Source of the DNA: Pseudomonas sp. | GTDB lineage: Bacteria; Pseudomonadota; Gammaproteobacteria; Pseudomonadales; Pseudomonadaceae | DNA length: 5,182 nt | NCBI GenBank assembly: GCA_003525045.1 | Contig: DQGF01000069.1 | Coordinates: forward strand, 6,187 to 11,368 | Direction of reading: 5' to 3' | Shown: positions 1 through 5,137 of the stretch, one piece after another | Position numbering within the stretch: position 1 is the stretch's first letter | Layout of the letters: every line of letters starts with the position of its first letter | The notes under the pieces: generated by a model | Seen by the model: only the letters and a program-made list of their open reading frames with translations | Databases searched by the model: none | What the model was told of the DNA's origin: nothing | Position numbers and translations under genes: made by a program

Positions 1-687
1 GACTACCTGGCGATCGTGACCCTGGGCTTTGGTGAAATCATCCGCTTGATCCTTAATAACTGGCTGTCCCTGACCGGCGGCCCGAACGGTATGGCGGCGC
101 CATTGCCGACCTTCTTCGGCCTCGAGTTCGGTAAAAGAGCGAAGGAGGGGGGTGTTCCGTTCCATGAGTTTTTCGGCATCGCCTATAACCCGGACGTGAA
201 GTACTACTTCATCTACGCGGTGTTGTTCCTGGTGGTGTTGGCCGTGCTGTACATCAAGCATCGCTTGACCCGCATGCCGGTCGGCCGCGCCTGGGAGGCC
301 TTGCGCGAAGACGAAATCGCCTGCCGCTCCATGGGCCTGAACCACGTACTGGTCAAGCTTTCGGCGTTCACCCTCGGTGCATCGACGGCCGGTCTGGCCG
401 GAGTGTTCTTCGCCACCTATCAAGGCTTCGTCAACCCCACCTCGTTCACCTTCTTCGAATCGGCACTGATCCTCGCCATCGTGGTACTCGGCGGCATGGG
501 CTCGACCATCGGCGTGGTCATCGCCGCATTTGTCCTGACCGTGGCCCCGGAACTGCTGCGCGGCTTCGCCGAATACCGCGTATTGCTGTTCGGCATCCTG
601 ATGGTGTTGATGATGATCTGGCGACCGCGCGGCCTGATTCGTATCAGCCGTACCGGTGTGACCCCGCGTAAAGGAGTAGCGCCATGA
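1..687 (+). CDS. livM: Branched-chain amino acid ABC transporter permease LivM (BraE-like), 5' part missing
   Basis: This is the C-terminal 228 residues of an inner-membrane permease that pairs with LivH to form the channel of the high-affinity leucine/isoleucine/valine importer. The frame is open from base 1, so the gene starts outside the window; roughly the first half of a usual LivM of about 420 residues is missing. The fragment begins in the conserved [15 protein letters not shown] segment, followed by TGGPNG (residues 25-30). Hydrophobic membrane segments lie near residues 68-87, 118-140, 153-182 and 192-207. The cytoplasmic coupling (EAA-type) loop is at about 95-114 ([18 protein letters not shown]), where the ATPases dock, and the GGMGS motif is at 164-168. 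The stop codon overlaps the livG start (ATGA), which indicates one operon with translational coupling. The family assignment is firm; substrate preference among branched-chain or related amino acids is inferred. Confidence 0.95.
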   Translation, partial: DYLAIVTLGFGEIIRLILNNWLSLTGGPNGMAAPLPTFFGLEFGKRAKEGGVPFHEFFGIAYNPDVKYYFIYAVLFLVVLAVLYIKHRLTRMPVGRAWEALREDEIACRSMGLNHVLVKLSAFTLGASTAGLAGVFFATYQGFVNPTSFTFFESALILAIVVLGGMGSTIGVVIAAFVLTVAPELLRGFAEYRVLLFGILMVLMMIWRPRGLIRISRTGVTPRKGVAP

Positions 688-1556
688 GCGAAGTCGTACT
701 CTCGGTCGAGAAACTGATGATGCACTTCGGCGGCATCAAGGCGTTGAGCGATGTCAGCCTGAAGGTGCACCGCAACTCGATCTTTGCCCTGATCGGCCCC
801 AACGGTGCCGGCAAGACCACCGTGTTCAACTGCCTGACGGGGTTTTACAAGGCCTCCGGCGGCAAGATCGAACTCAATACCCGTGGCAAGCGAACCAACG
901 TGATCCAGTTGCTGGGCGAATCGTTCAAGCCAACCGATTTCGTTTCGCCGAAAAGCTTTATCAGCCGGCTCCGCTACAAGATGTTCGGCGGCACCCACCT
1001 GGTGAACCGTGCCGGCCTGGCGCGGACCTTCCAGAACATTCGCCTGTTCAAGGAAATGTCGGTGCTGGAAAACCTGCTGGTGGCCCAGCACATGTGGGTC
1101 AACCGCAACCTGTTGGCCGGTATCCTCAACACCAAGGGCTACCGCAAGGCCGAAAGCGATGCGCTGGACCACGCGTTCTACTGGCTGGAAGTGGTGGACC
1201 TGGTCGACTGCGCCAACCGTCTGGCCGGTGAACTGTCCTACGGGCAACAACGCCGCCTGGAAATCGCCCGGGCCATGTGCACCCGGCCGCAGATCATCTG
1301 CCTCGACGAACCGGCCGCCGGCCTCAACCCTCAGGAAACCGAAGCGCTGAGCGCGATGATCCGGCTGCTGCGCGATGAGCACGATCTGACTGTGGTGTTG
1401 ATCGAGCACGACATGGGCATGGTAATGAGTATTTCCGATCACATCGTGGTGCTGGACCACGGCATCGTCATCGCCGAAGGCGGGCCTGAGGCCATTCGAC
1501 ACGATCCGAAAGTGATTGCCGCCTACCTGGGTGCCGATGAAGAGGAGCTCGTATGA
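684..1556 (+). CDS. livG: Branched-chain amino acid ABC transporter ATP-binding protein LivG (BraF-like), with an internal insertion
   Basis: This 290-residue cytoplasmic ATPase powers the LivHM channel together with LivF. The nucleotide-binding motifs are complete: Walker A GPNGAGKT (38-45), Q-loop Gln117 in RTFQN, ABC signature LSYGQQ (184-189), Walker B IICLDEP (204-210) with catalytic Glu209, D-loop AAGLN (211-215) and H-loop His242. The start is the ATG overlapping the livM stop, with AAGGAG at 671-676 seven bases upstream. The protein is longer than the usual LivG/BraF of about 255 residues. Most of the excess is an insertion of about 28 residues between the strand after residue 60 and RTFQN, covering roughly residues 70-107 and rich in Lys, Arg, Ser and Phe. 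Its stop overlaps the livF start. The ATPase role is certain from the motifs; LivG rather than a paralogous amide or urea importer ATPase is judged from overall similarity and operon context. Confidence 0.94.
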   Translation: MSEVVLSVEKLMMHFGGIKALSDVSLKVHRNSIFALIGPNGAGKTTVFNCLTGFYKASGGKIELNTRGKRTNVIQLLGESFKPTDFVSPKSFISRLRYKMFGGTHLVNRAGLARTFQNIRLFKEMSVLENLLVAQHMWVNRNLLAGILNTKGYRKAESDALDHAFYWLEVVDLVDCANRLAGELSYGQQRRLEIARAMCTRPQIICLDEPAAGLNPQETEALSAMIRLLRDEHDLTVVLIEHDMGMVMSISDHIVVLDHGIVIAEGGPEAIRHDPKVIAAYLGADEEELV

Positions 1557-2272
1557 CTAAGGGTGCCATCCTCGAACTCAAGGAGCTGGACGTGTTTTAC
1601 GGGCCGATCCAGGCCCTGAAGAAAGTCTCGCTGCACATCAATGAAGGTGAAACCGTCAGCCTGATCGGCTCCAACGGCGCCGGCAAGTCGACCCTGCTGA
1701 TGTCGATCTTCGGGCAGCCGCGGGCGGCGGACGGGCAGATCATCTATCAGGGGGTGGATATCACCCACAAGTCGTCCCACTACATCGCGTCCCACGGCAT
1801 CGCCCAATCGCCGGAAGGCCGGCGGGGATTCCCCGATATGACCGTCGAGGAAAACCTGTTGATGGGCACCATCCCCATCGGTGACAAGTACGCCACCGAG
1901 GACATGCAGCGCATGTTCGAGCTGTTTCCGCGGCTGAAGGAACGGCGTACTCAGCGGGCCATGACCATGTCCGGTGGCGAGCAGCAAATGCTGGCCATCG
2001 CCCGTGCGTTGATGAGCCGGCCAAAATTGCTGTTGCTCGATGAACCGAGCCTGGGGCTGGCGCCGATCGTGGTAAAGCAGATCTTCGCGACTCTGCGGGA
2101 GTTGGCGAAGACCGGTATGACCATCTTCCTGGTCGAACAGAACGCCAACCACGCCCTCAAGCTGTCAGACCGGGCCTATGTGATGGTCAACGGCGAGATC
2201 CGCATCACGGGTACCGGCAAGGAGCTGCTGGTCAACGAGGACGTGCGTAACGCTTATCTCGGCGGGCACTGA
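1553..2272 (+). CDS. livF: Branched-chain amino acid ABC transporter ATP-binding protein LivF (BraG-like)
   Basis: This 239-residue protein is the second ATPase of the importer, acting as a heterodimer with LivG at the inner face of the membrane. Motifs in order are Walker A GSNGAGKS (39-46), Q-loop Gln85 in AQSPEGRR, signature MSGGEQQ (139-145), Walker B LLLLDEP (159-165) with Glu164, and D-loop SLGLAP (166-171). The H-loop position is Gln196 in FLVEQN rather than His. That replacement is typical of LivF as I know the family and is not a defect. Length matches the family norm of about 235-240 residues. The ATG overlaps the livG stop as ATGA, and AGGAG at 1543-1547 lies five bases upstream, so the start is well supported. 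It is the last gene of the operon, since an intrinsic terminator begins 15 bases after its stop. Confidence 0.95.
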   Translation: MTKGAILELKELDVFYGPIQALKKVSLHINEGETVSLIGSNGAGKSTLLMSIFGQPRAADGQIIYQGVDITHKSSHYIASHGIAQSPEGRRGFPDMTVEENLLMGTIPIGDKYATEDMQRMFELFPRLKERRTQRAMTMSGGEQQMLAIARALMSRPKLLLLDEPSLGLAPIVVKQIFATLRELAKTGMTIFLVEQNANHALKLSDRAYVMVNGEIRITGTGKELLVNEDVRNAYLGGH

Positions 2273-2287
2273 GTTCTGCGCTACAAC

Positions 2288-2321
2288 AAAAAGCCCCGAC
2301 GAGCGATCGCCGGGGCTTTTT
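2288..2321 (+). terminator. Intrinsic terminator of the liv operon
   Basis: A perfect 11-bp inverted repeat, AAAAAGCCCCG (2288-2298) with CGGGGCTTTTT (2311-2321), starts 15 bases after the livF stop. The transcript ends its stem in a U run, as expected for Rho-independent termination. Within the 12-nt loop, CGA (2300-2302) can pair with TCG (2307-2309) across one A-C mismatch, leaving GCGA (2303-2306), a GNRA-type tetraloop that should stabilise the hairpin. The A run on the 5' arm would give a U run on the opposite strand, so it could work in both directions. Confidence 0.93.
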
Positions 2322-2343
2322 ACATCCCGAATACACCACCAAA

Positions 2344-2439
2344 CCCTGTGGAAGCGAGCCTGCTCGCGAATGCGATCTGTCAGTCACATCAATATCGTAT
2401 CTGCCGTCGCTTTCGCGAGCAGGCTCGCTCCCACAAGGG
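2344..2439. repeat. REP pair (REPIN/BIME type) downstream of the liv terminator
   Basis: Two pseudomonad REP sequences face each other. The forward copy is at about 2348-2374 and the inverted copy at about 2408-2434. Each has the core GCGAGC-CT-GCTCGC (2354-2367) or its complement (2415-2428), which is itself a 6-bp hairpin. The arms extend outward to CCCTGTGG at 2344-2351 and CCACAAGGG at 2431-2439. The forward copy carries small differences from the other copies in this window (GTGGAAGCG instead of GTGGGAGCG, and GAATGCG instead of GAAAGCG). A 33-base non-repeated centre separates the copies. Such elements are mobilised by RAYT transposases in trans; no RAYT gene is present here. Confidence 0.9.
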
Positions 2440-2463
2440 AGCGGTGGTGTGCTTTTCGGAAAT

Positions 2464-2472
2464 TGTGGAAAA
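2464..2472 (+). promoter_or_regulatory. Near-consensus DnaA box, isolated
   Basis: TGTGGAAAA matches TGTGGATAA at 8 of 9 positions and has the same orientation as the pairs further right. It has no partner at 12-bp spacing. The mismatch is in the TAA end, which usually matters for affinity, so on its own this is a weak candidate. Confidence 0.3.
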
Positions 2473-2554
2473 CAATATTCACGACCTCTCAAAGCGCGAC
2501 ATAAAGCCGCTGCAAATAGTTGTTTTGTCACAGTTTTGACTTGTCCCCGTTTGC

Positions 2555-2575
2555 TGTGGAGCTGGCTGTGAATAA
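2555..2575 (+). promoter_or_regulatory. DnaA-box pair 1 (12-bp spacing)
   Basis: TGTGGAGCT (2555-2563, 6 of 9 to TGTGGATAA) is followed after 3 bp by TGTGAATAA (2567-2575). The second box fits the relaxed consensus TTATNCACA on the opposite strand. The first member is degenerate and is counted mainly because it repeats the spacing of the other two pairs. DnaA binding is inferred. Confidence 0.45.
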
Positions 2576-2667
2576 CGTGGGAGTAGCTGGCTGCAAGCCT
2601 TTGAATTCGTGGCCTGTAGAGATATGGTTGTTTTTTGATCAGGCGTTTTTGCCGGGCGTAAAGCCGG

Positions 2668-2678
2668 GGTTGTCAACC
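2668..2678. repeat. Short perfect palindrome GGTTGTCAACC followed by five T
   Basis: The 11-base sequence is symmetrical around its central base and runs straight into TTTTT (2679-2683). As RNA it could form only a 4-bp stem with a 3-nt loop, too weak for a confident terminator. As DNA it could be a small operator or a helix-distorting element within the DnaA-box region. The pattern is visible; the function is unknown. Confidence 0.35.
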
Positions 2679-2722
2679 TTTTTAATGATGAAGAAATCGC
2701 GCTGAAATGAGTCGGAACAGCC

Positions 2723-2743
2723 TGTGGATAAGTCTGTGGTTAA
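2723..2743 (+). promoter_or_regulatory. DnaA-box pair 2 (12-bp spacing)
   Basis: TGTGGATAA (2723-2731) is a perfect match to the strong DnaA box TTATCCACA read on the opposite strand. After 3 bp comes TGTGGTTAA (2735-2743), 8 of 9. This is the best-matching pair in the window. DnaA is the established ligand of this 9-mer in bacteria including pseudomonads; binding at this site is inferred. Confidence 0.65.
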
Positions 2744-2789
2744 ACTCTGGAAAGACTCGGCTGGGGGCCGTAGTTACTGGCTTGGCGCC

Positions 2790-2810
2790 ATCGTCGGTTT
2801 TACCAACGAT
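2790..2810. repeat. Imperfect 21-base inverted repeat, possible operator or hairpin
   Basis: ATCGT (2790-2794) pairs with ACGAT (2806-2810) and GGT (2796-2798) with ACC (2802-2804), separated by one C-A mismatch and closed by TTT (2799-2801). This could be a dyad for a dimeric regulator or an RNA hairpin. There is no T run after it, so it is not a terminator. No regulator is assigned. Confidence 0.35.
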
Positions 2811-2929
2811 CGTGCAAAATGCCATGGGGCTGCACGGCAGGCCTGTGAGGGTCAAGAAAAAAAATTTCCAAATTGCTCTTCAAGCCTTGTGCACAGCGGG
2901 TTTCAGCTTTTCCACTTGCCCCCGGAATG

Positions 2930-2950
2930 TGTGGATGGGGCTGTGGATAA
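2930..2950 (+). promoter_or_regulatory. DnaA-box pair 3 (12-bp spacing)
   Basis: TGTGGATGG (2930-2938, 7 of 9) is followed after 3 bp by a perfect TGTGGATAA (2942-2950). Orientation and 12-bp period are the same as in pairs 1 and 2. A weak opposite-strand match, TTTTCCACT (2908-2916, 7 of 9 to TTATCCACA), lies just upstream. A GC-rich run (GGTGCGCGCAC) follows directly after the perfect box. Confidence 0.6.
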
Positions 2951-3083
2951 GGTGCGCGCACATGGCTGCAACCCACGCTGGACAAGGCTTAGCCACGATT
3001 GATCACTTTTCATACAAAAACGCGATCCCAGGTTGCCGGTGAGAGCCGGGCCGGGCATGCTGCCAGCTGATTTTCTATCCCAG

Positions 3084-3100
3084 TGGCTGCCCGTCAGCCA
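3084..3100 (+). other. Hairpin in the leader just upstream of the ydfG ribosome binding site
   Basis: TGGCTG (3084-3089) and CAGCCA (3095-3100) form a 6-bp stem around the loop CCCGT. It ends four bases before the Shine-Dalgarno sequence. In the mRNA it could affect ribosome access or stability, but a stem this short also arises easily by chance. Confidence 0.3.
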
Positions 3101-3104
3101 AAGC

Positions 3105-3110
3105 AAGGAG
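3105..3110 (+). promoter_or_regulatory. Ribosome binding site that fixes the ydfG start
   Basis: AAGGAG lies six bases upstream of the ATG at 3117. The reading frame is open further upstream to 3033, but those 28 extra codons include no comparable ribosome binding site and lie before the family N-terminus, so 3117 is the supported start. Confidence 0.85.
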
Positions 3111-3116
3111 AACACG

Positions 3117-3887
3117 ATGTCCAACACCCTGTTTATTACCGGCGCGACCTCCGGTTTTGGTGAGGCCTGTGCCCGTCGTTTTGCCAACGCCGGCTGGAAA
3201 CTGGTGCTGACAGGCCGTCGTGAAGAGCGCCTCAATGCCCTGTGCGCCGAGTTGTCGAAACAGACCGAGGTCCATGGCCTGGTACTCGACGTGCGTGATC
3301 GCAAGGCCATGGAGGAAGCGATAGCCAATCTGCCGCCTTCGTTTGCCAAGCTGCGCGCACTGATCAACAACGCTGGCCTGGCCCTGGGCGTTGACCCGGC
3401 GCCCAAGTGCGACCTCGACGATTGGGACACCATGGTCGACACCAACATCAAAGGCTTGATGTACAGCACGCGCCTGCTGTTACCACGGCTCATCGCCCAT
3501 GGCCGCGGTGCCGGCATCGTCAACCTCGGCTCCGTCGCCGGCAACTACCCGTACCCGGGCAGCCACGTGTATGGCGCGAGCAAGGCGTTCGTCAAACAGT
3601 TCTCCCTGAACCTGCGCTGCGACCTGCAAGGGACCGGCGTGCGCGTCAGCAACATCGAGCCGGGCCTGTGCGAGAGCGAGTTCTCGCTGGTGCGTTTCGC
3701 CGGTGACCAGGATCGTTACAACGCGACCTACGCTGGTGCTGAGCCGATCCAGCCACAAGACATCGCCGATACGATCTTCTGGGTGCTCAACGCCCCGGCG
3801 CACATCAACATCAACAGCCTGGAGCTGATGCCGGTGAGCCAGACCTGGAGCGGGTTTGCCATTGAGCGTAATAGCGGCAAGGCATAA
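3117..3887 (+). CDS. ydfG: YdfG-like NADP-dependent short-chain dehydrogenase (3-hydroxy acid / allo-threonine dehydrogenase type)
   Basis: This 256-residue cytoplasmic enzyme of the classical short-chain dehydrogenase family closely resembles E. coli YdfG. That enzyme oxidises L-allo-threonine, L-serine and other 3-hydroxy acids with NADP+ and reduces malonic semialdehyde. The Rossmann glycine motif is TGATSGFG (8-15). TGRR (32-35) after the second strand puts Arg34/Arg35 where NADP(H) preference is set. LDV is at 57-59 and NNAG at 84-87. The catalytic residues are Asn110, Ser139, Tyr152 and Lys156 (YGASK), with EPG at 181-183. The C-terminal part, including INSLELMPVSQTW (232-244), follows YdfG. 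It sits alone, downstream of a long gene-free region and convergent with the AGE gene. No clear promoter is visible. The exact substrate is inferred from similarity. Confidence 0.9.
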   Translation: MSNTLFITGATSGFGEACARRFANAGWKLVLTGRREERLNALCAELSKQTEVHGLVLDVRDRKAMEEAIANLPPSFAKLRALINNAGLALGVDPAPKCDLDDWDTMVDTNIKGLMYSTRLLLPRLIAHGRGAGIVNLGSVAGNYPYPGSHVYGASKAFVKQFSLNLRCDLQGTGVRVSNIEPGLCESEFSLVRFAGDQDRYNATYAGAEPIQPQDIADTIFWVLNAPAHININSLELMPVSQTWSGFAIERNSGKA

Positions 3888-3903
3888 GCTCCGGTAACGG
3901 CCA

Positions 3904-4000
3904 TTCGCGAGCAGGCTCGCTCCCACAGTAGATTTCCTTTGACCACACTACGTGTGAGCAACGGAGATCAACTGTGGGAGCGAGCCTGCTCGCGAAAGCG
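3904..4000. repeat. REP pair (REPIN/BIME type) between convergent genes
   Basis: Two REP copies are arranged in the opposite order to the first pair: the inverted copy comes first (3904-3929) and the forward copy second (3971-4000). The arms 3904-3929 and 3971-3996 are perfect 26-base reverse complements. Each contains the GCGAGC/GCTCGC core hairpin (3907-3920 and 3980-3993). The 41-base centre holds its own small hairpin, CACAC (3944-3948) with GTGTG (3952-3956). The element fills most of the 122-base gap between the two convergent genes and ends nine bases beyond the AGE stop codon. No U-tailed terminator is visible for either gene, so the long cruciform or hairpin may protect or end both transcripts (inference). 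Confidence 0.92.
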
Positions 4001-4009
4001 ATAGCTCAG

Positions 4010-5137
4010 TCAACGCAAATAGTCGACCAGCCCGCGATAGCAAGTCGCCAAGTGATAAGGCGTAGTCGAAGGCATGTCCTGACGACTCACTTCACCATGC
4101 TCATCCCGACACTCATACCAGCCGCCTGCATGCAGATGGCGCTGCTGCAACGCCTGTAACTGCTGTAGCACCGCGGTCTCGCTGTCCGGGCGCAAGGTCA
4201 GGGCGCGCAGGTATTCAGCCTGAGCCCAGATTCGTTGGGTGGCATCCTTGGAAAGACCCTCCAGATTGAGCATCGCCCGAACAGCGCCAGTCTGCCGATC
4301 GACGCCCAATTGTTCGGTGAACGCAAAAGCGCGCTCCAGTGCCGCGTGCAATGCCGAGCCGCGCAGTAACGGCGAAGACTCCAGCAGGAAATACCACTCG
4401 AACTGATGCCCTGGCTCGAACCAGTTATCCACAGCCCCCAGCGGCTTCTCCATCAACACATCGTGCTGCGGATCGATAAAACGCTTATGCATGGCTGTGC
4501 ATAAATCGACGAGCGCGCCTTGCACCGCGTTGTCTTCGCGCACTGACAGCGTGGCGAGGAAGGCTTCGGCCAAGTGCATCAGAGGATTCTGCAGCGGTCC
4601 GGTGTCCAGCGATGACCAATCACGGTCGAGGCTGGCTTCGTACAGGCCGTCGCCCGTGGCGAAACGCTGCGCAACAACTTCCAGTGCGGCATTCAGCACC
4701 GACTCCACCTGCGGTTCGCGAACCTTGTCCCAGTAATGGGCGTAAGCGAACAGGATGAAGGCGTGGGTGTAGAGATCTTTGCGCCGATCCAGCGGAGCGC
4801 CTTGCGGGTCGATGCTGTAGAACCAGCCATCGTGTTCGGCATCGTGAAAATGCTGCTGCAAGGAGCGGAACAACGCCGCGGCACGTTCTTCGGCGTCTGG
4901 CACCTGGCCAATCAGGCTGGAAAACAGATACAGCTGCCGCGCACAAGCCATCGCCCGGTAGCGCTGTGGTGGCAGAGGTTGATGCCCGGCATCCAGCGCC
5001 TCATAGGGCAGTGCCATGTCGGCATTCCAGCCGGGGCCTTGCCAGAGTGGCACGATCACGTCCAGAAAGTGCTGTTGCACCGAGGCGAACAGCGCGGTCA
5101 GTTCAGGCTGGGAGGCGGAGCGGGGAGGATGCGGCAT
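4010..5137 (-). CDS. AGE-family sugar epimerase/isomerase (N-acylglucosamine 2-epimerase / mannose isomerase type)
   Basis: This 375-residue enzyme has the (alpha/alpha)6-barrel pattern of the family containing GlcNAc 2-epimerase, YihS aldose-ketose isomerase, mannose isomerase and cellobiose 2-epimerase. Recognisable motifs are ARQLYLFS (66-73, Arg67), KDLYTHAF (120-127), NPLMHLAEA (184-192, His188), EPGHQFEW (241-248), RIWAQAEY (302-309) and YHLATCYRGL (361-370, His362). By motif order, Arg67, His188, His244, Glu247 and His362 match the sugar-binding and acid/base residues known in YihS and GlcNAc epimerase. It is somewhat shorter than those (about 400-413 residues). There is no signal peptide, so it should be cytoplasmic. 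The ATG at 5137 follows an in-frame TGA (5152-5150), so translation cannot begin further upstream; no good Shine-Dalgarno sequence is seen. Mannose-fructose isomerisation is plausible, but the substrate cannot be read from sequence. Confidence 0.88.
   Translation of the reverse strand: MPHPPRSASQPELTALFASVQQHFLDVIVPLWQGPGWNADMALPYEALDAGHQPLPPQRYRAMACARQLYLFSSLIGQVPDAEERAAALFRSLQQHFHDAEHDGWFYSIDPQGAPLDRRKDLYTHAFILFAYAHYWDKVREPQVESVLNAALEVVAQRFATGDGLYEASLDRDWSSLDTGPLQNPLMHLAEAFLATLSVREDNAVQGALVDLCTAMHKRFIDPQHDVLMEKPLGAVDNWFEPGHQFEWYFLLESSPLLRGSALHAALERAFAFTEQLGVDRQTGAVRAMLNLEGLSKDATQRIWAQAEYLRALTLRPDSETAVLQQLQALQQRHLHAGGWYECRDEHGEVSRQDMPSTTPYHLATCYRGLVDYLR
4425..4433 (-). promoter_or_regulatory. 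Perfect DnaA box inside the AGE coding sequence
   Basis: TTATCCACA occurs on the + strand here, encoding part of AVDNW on the minus strand. It is the third perfect match in the window and lies opposite in orientation to the intergenic pairs. It may simply reflect the codons for Val-Asp-Asn, so a binding role is only a possibility. Confidence 0.35.
4496..4504 (+). promoter_or_regulatory. DnaA-type box within an inverted repeat inside the AGE gene
   Basis: TGTGCATAA fits the relaxed consensus TTATNCACA on the opposite strand. Its TGCATAA end (4498-4504) forms a perfect 7-bp inverted repeat with TTATGCA (4485-4491) across 6 bases. It lies about 70 bases from the perfect box at 4425-4433. It is in coding sequence, so chance is a real alternative. 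Confidence 0.3.

Larger units (their letters stand above)
2440..3116. other. 677-base gene-free region, lower in GC than its flanks, with DnaA-box pairs
   Basis: No convincing gene is visible. The short open frames (up to 111 codons from 2707) have no proper Shine-Dalgarno sequence, overlap one another and give proteins without recognisable domains. The stretch holds DnaA-type 9-mers, two short palindromes (2668-2678, 2790-2810), an A/T-rich tract around 2851-2877 and, at its right end, the leader of the dehydrogenase gene. Promoter-like hexamers can be found (TTGAAT at 2601-2606 with TATGGT at 2623-2628; TACAAA at 3013-3018), but all are poor matches and I do not call any of them. It is unusually long for the space between a terminated operon and a single downstream gene. 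Confidence 0.8.

Noticed and set aside
420..1502. 360-codon open frame on the minus strand opposite livM and livG
   Set aside because: It lies antisense to two genes with full family motifs, its translation is rich in His, Gln and Val with no recognisable domain, and long antisense frames are common in GC-rich DNA.
2141..2146. Gln in place of the H-loop His in LivF as a possible loss of activity
   Set aside because: The VEQN motif with Gln is usual for LivF/BraG proteins, so it is a family trait and not a defect.
2285..2292. AAnAAnAA match resembling a Crc/Hfq target
   Set aside because: It lies after the livF stop and is just the A run of the terminator stem, not at a translation start.
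2344..2439. CRISPR array or phage attachment site
   Set aside because: The repeats are inverted REP palindromes, not direct repeats with spacers, and there is no tRNA, integrase or cas gene.
2601..2628. Promoter-like pair TTGAAT and TATGGT with a 16-base spacer
   Set aside because: Both hexamers match the sigma-70 consensus at only 4 of 6, and no gene starts shortly downstream.
2707..3042. 111-codon frame and overlapping short frames in the intergenic region, both strands
   Set aside because: No proper Shine-Dalgarno sequence, mutual overlap in several frames, and no domain. They run through the DnaA-box pairs.
3033..3116. N-terminal extension of the dehydrogenase by 28 codons
   Set aside because: The residues precede the normal family N-terminus and have no ribosome binding site, while AAGGAG sits six bases before the ATG at 3117.
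2440..3116. The normal chromosomal origin (oriC)
   Set aside because: In pseudomonads oriC is tied to rpmH and dnaA, and neither is here; neighbours are a liv operon and ydfG. Only an ectopic DnaA-binding locus is suggested.
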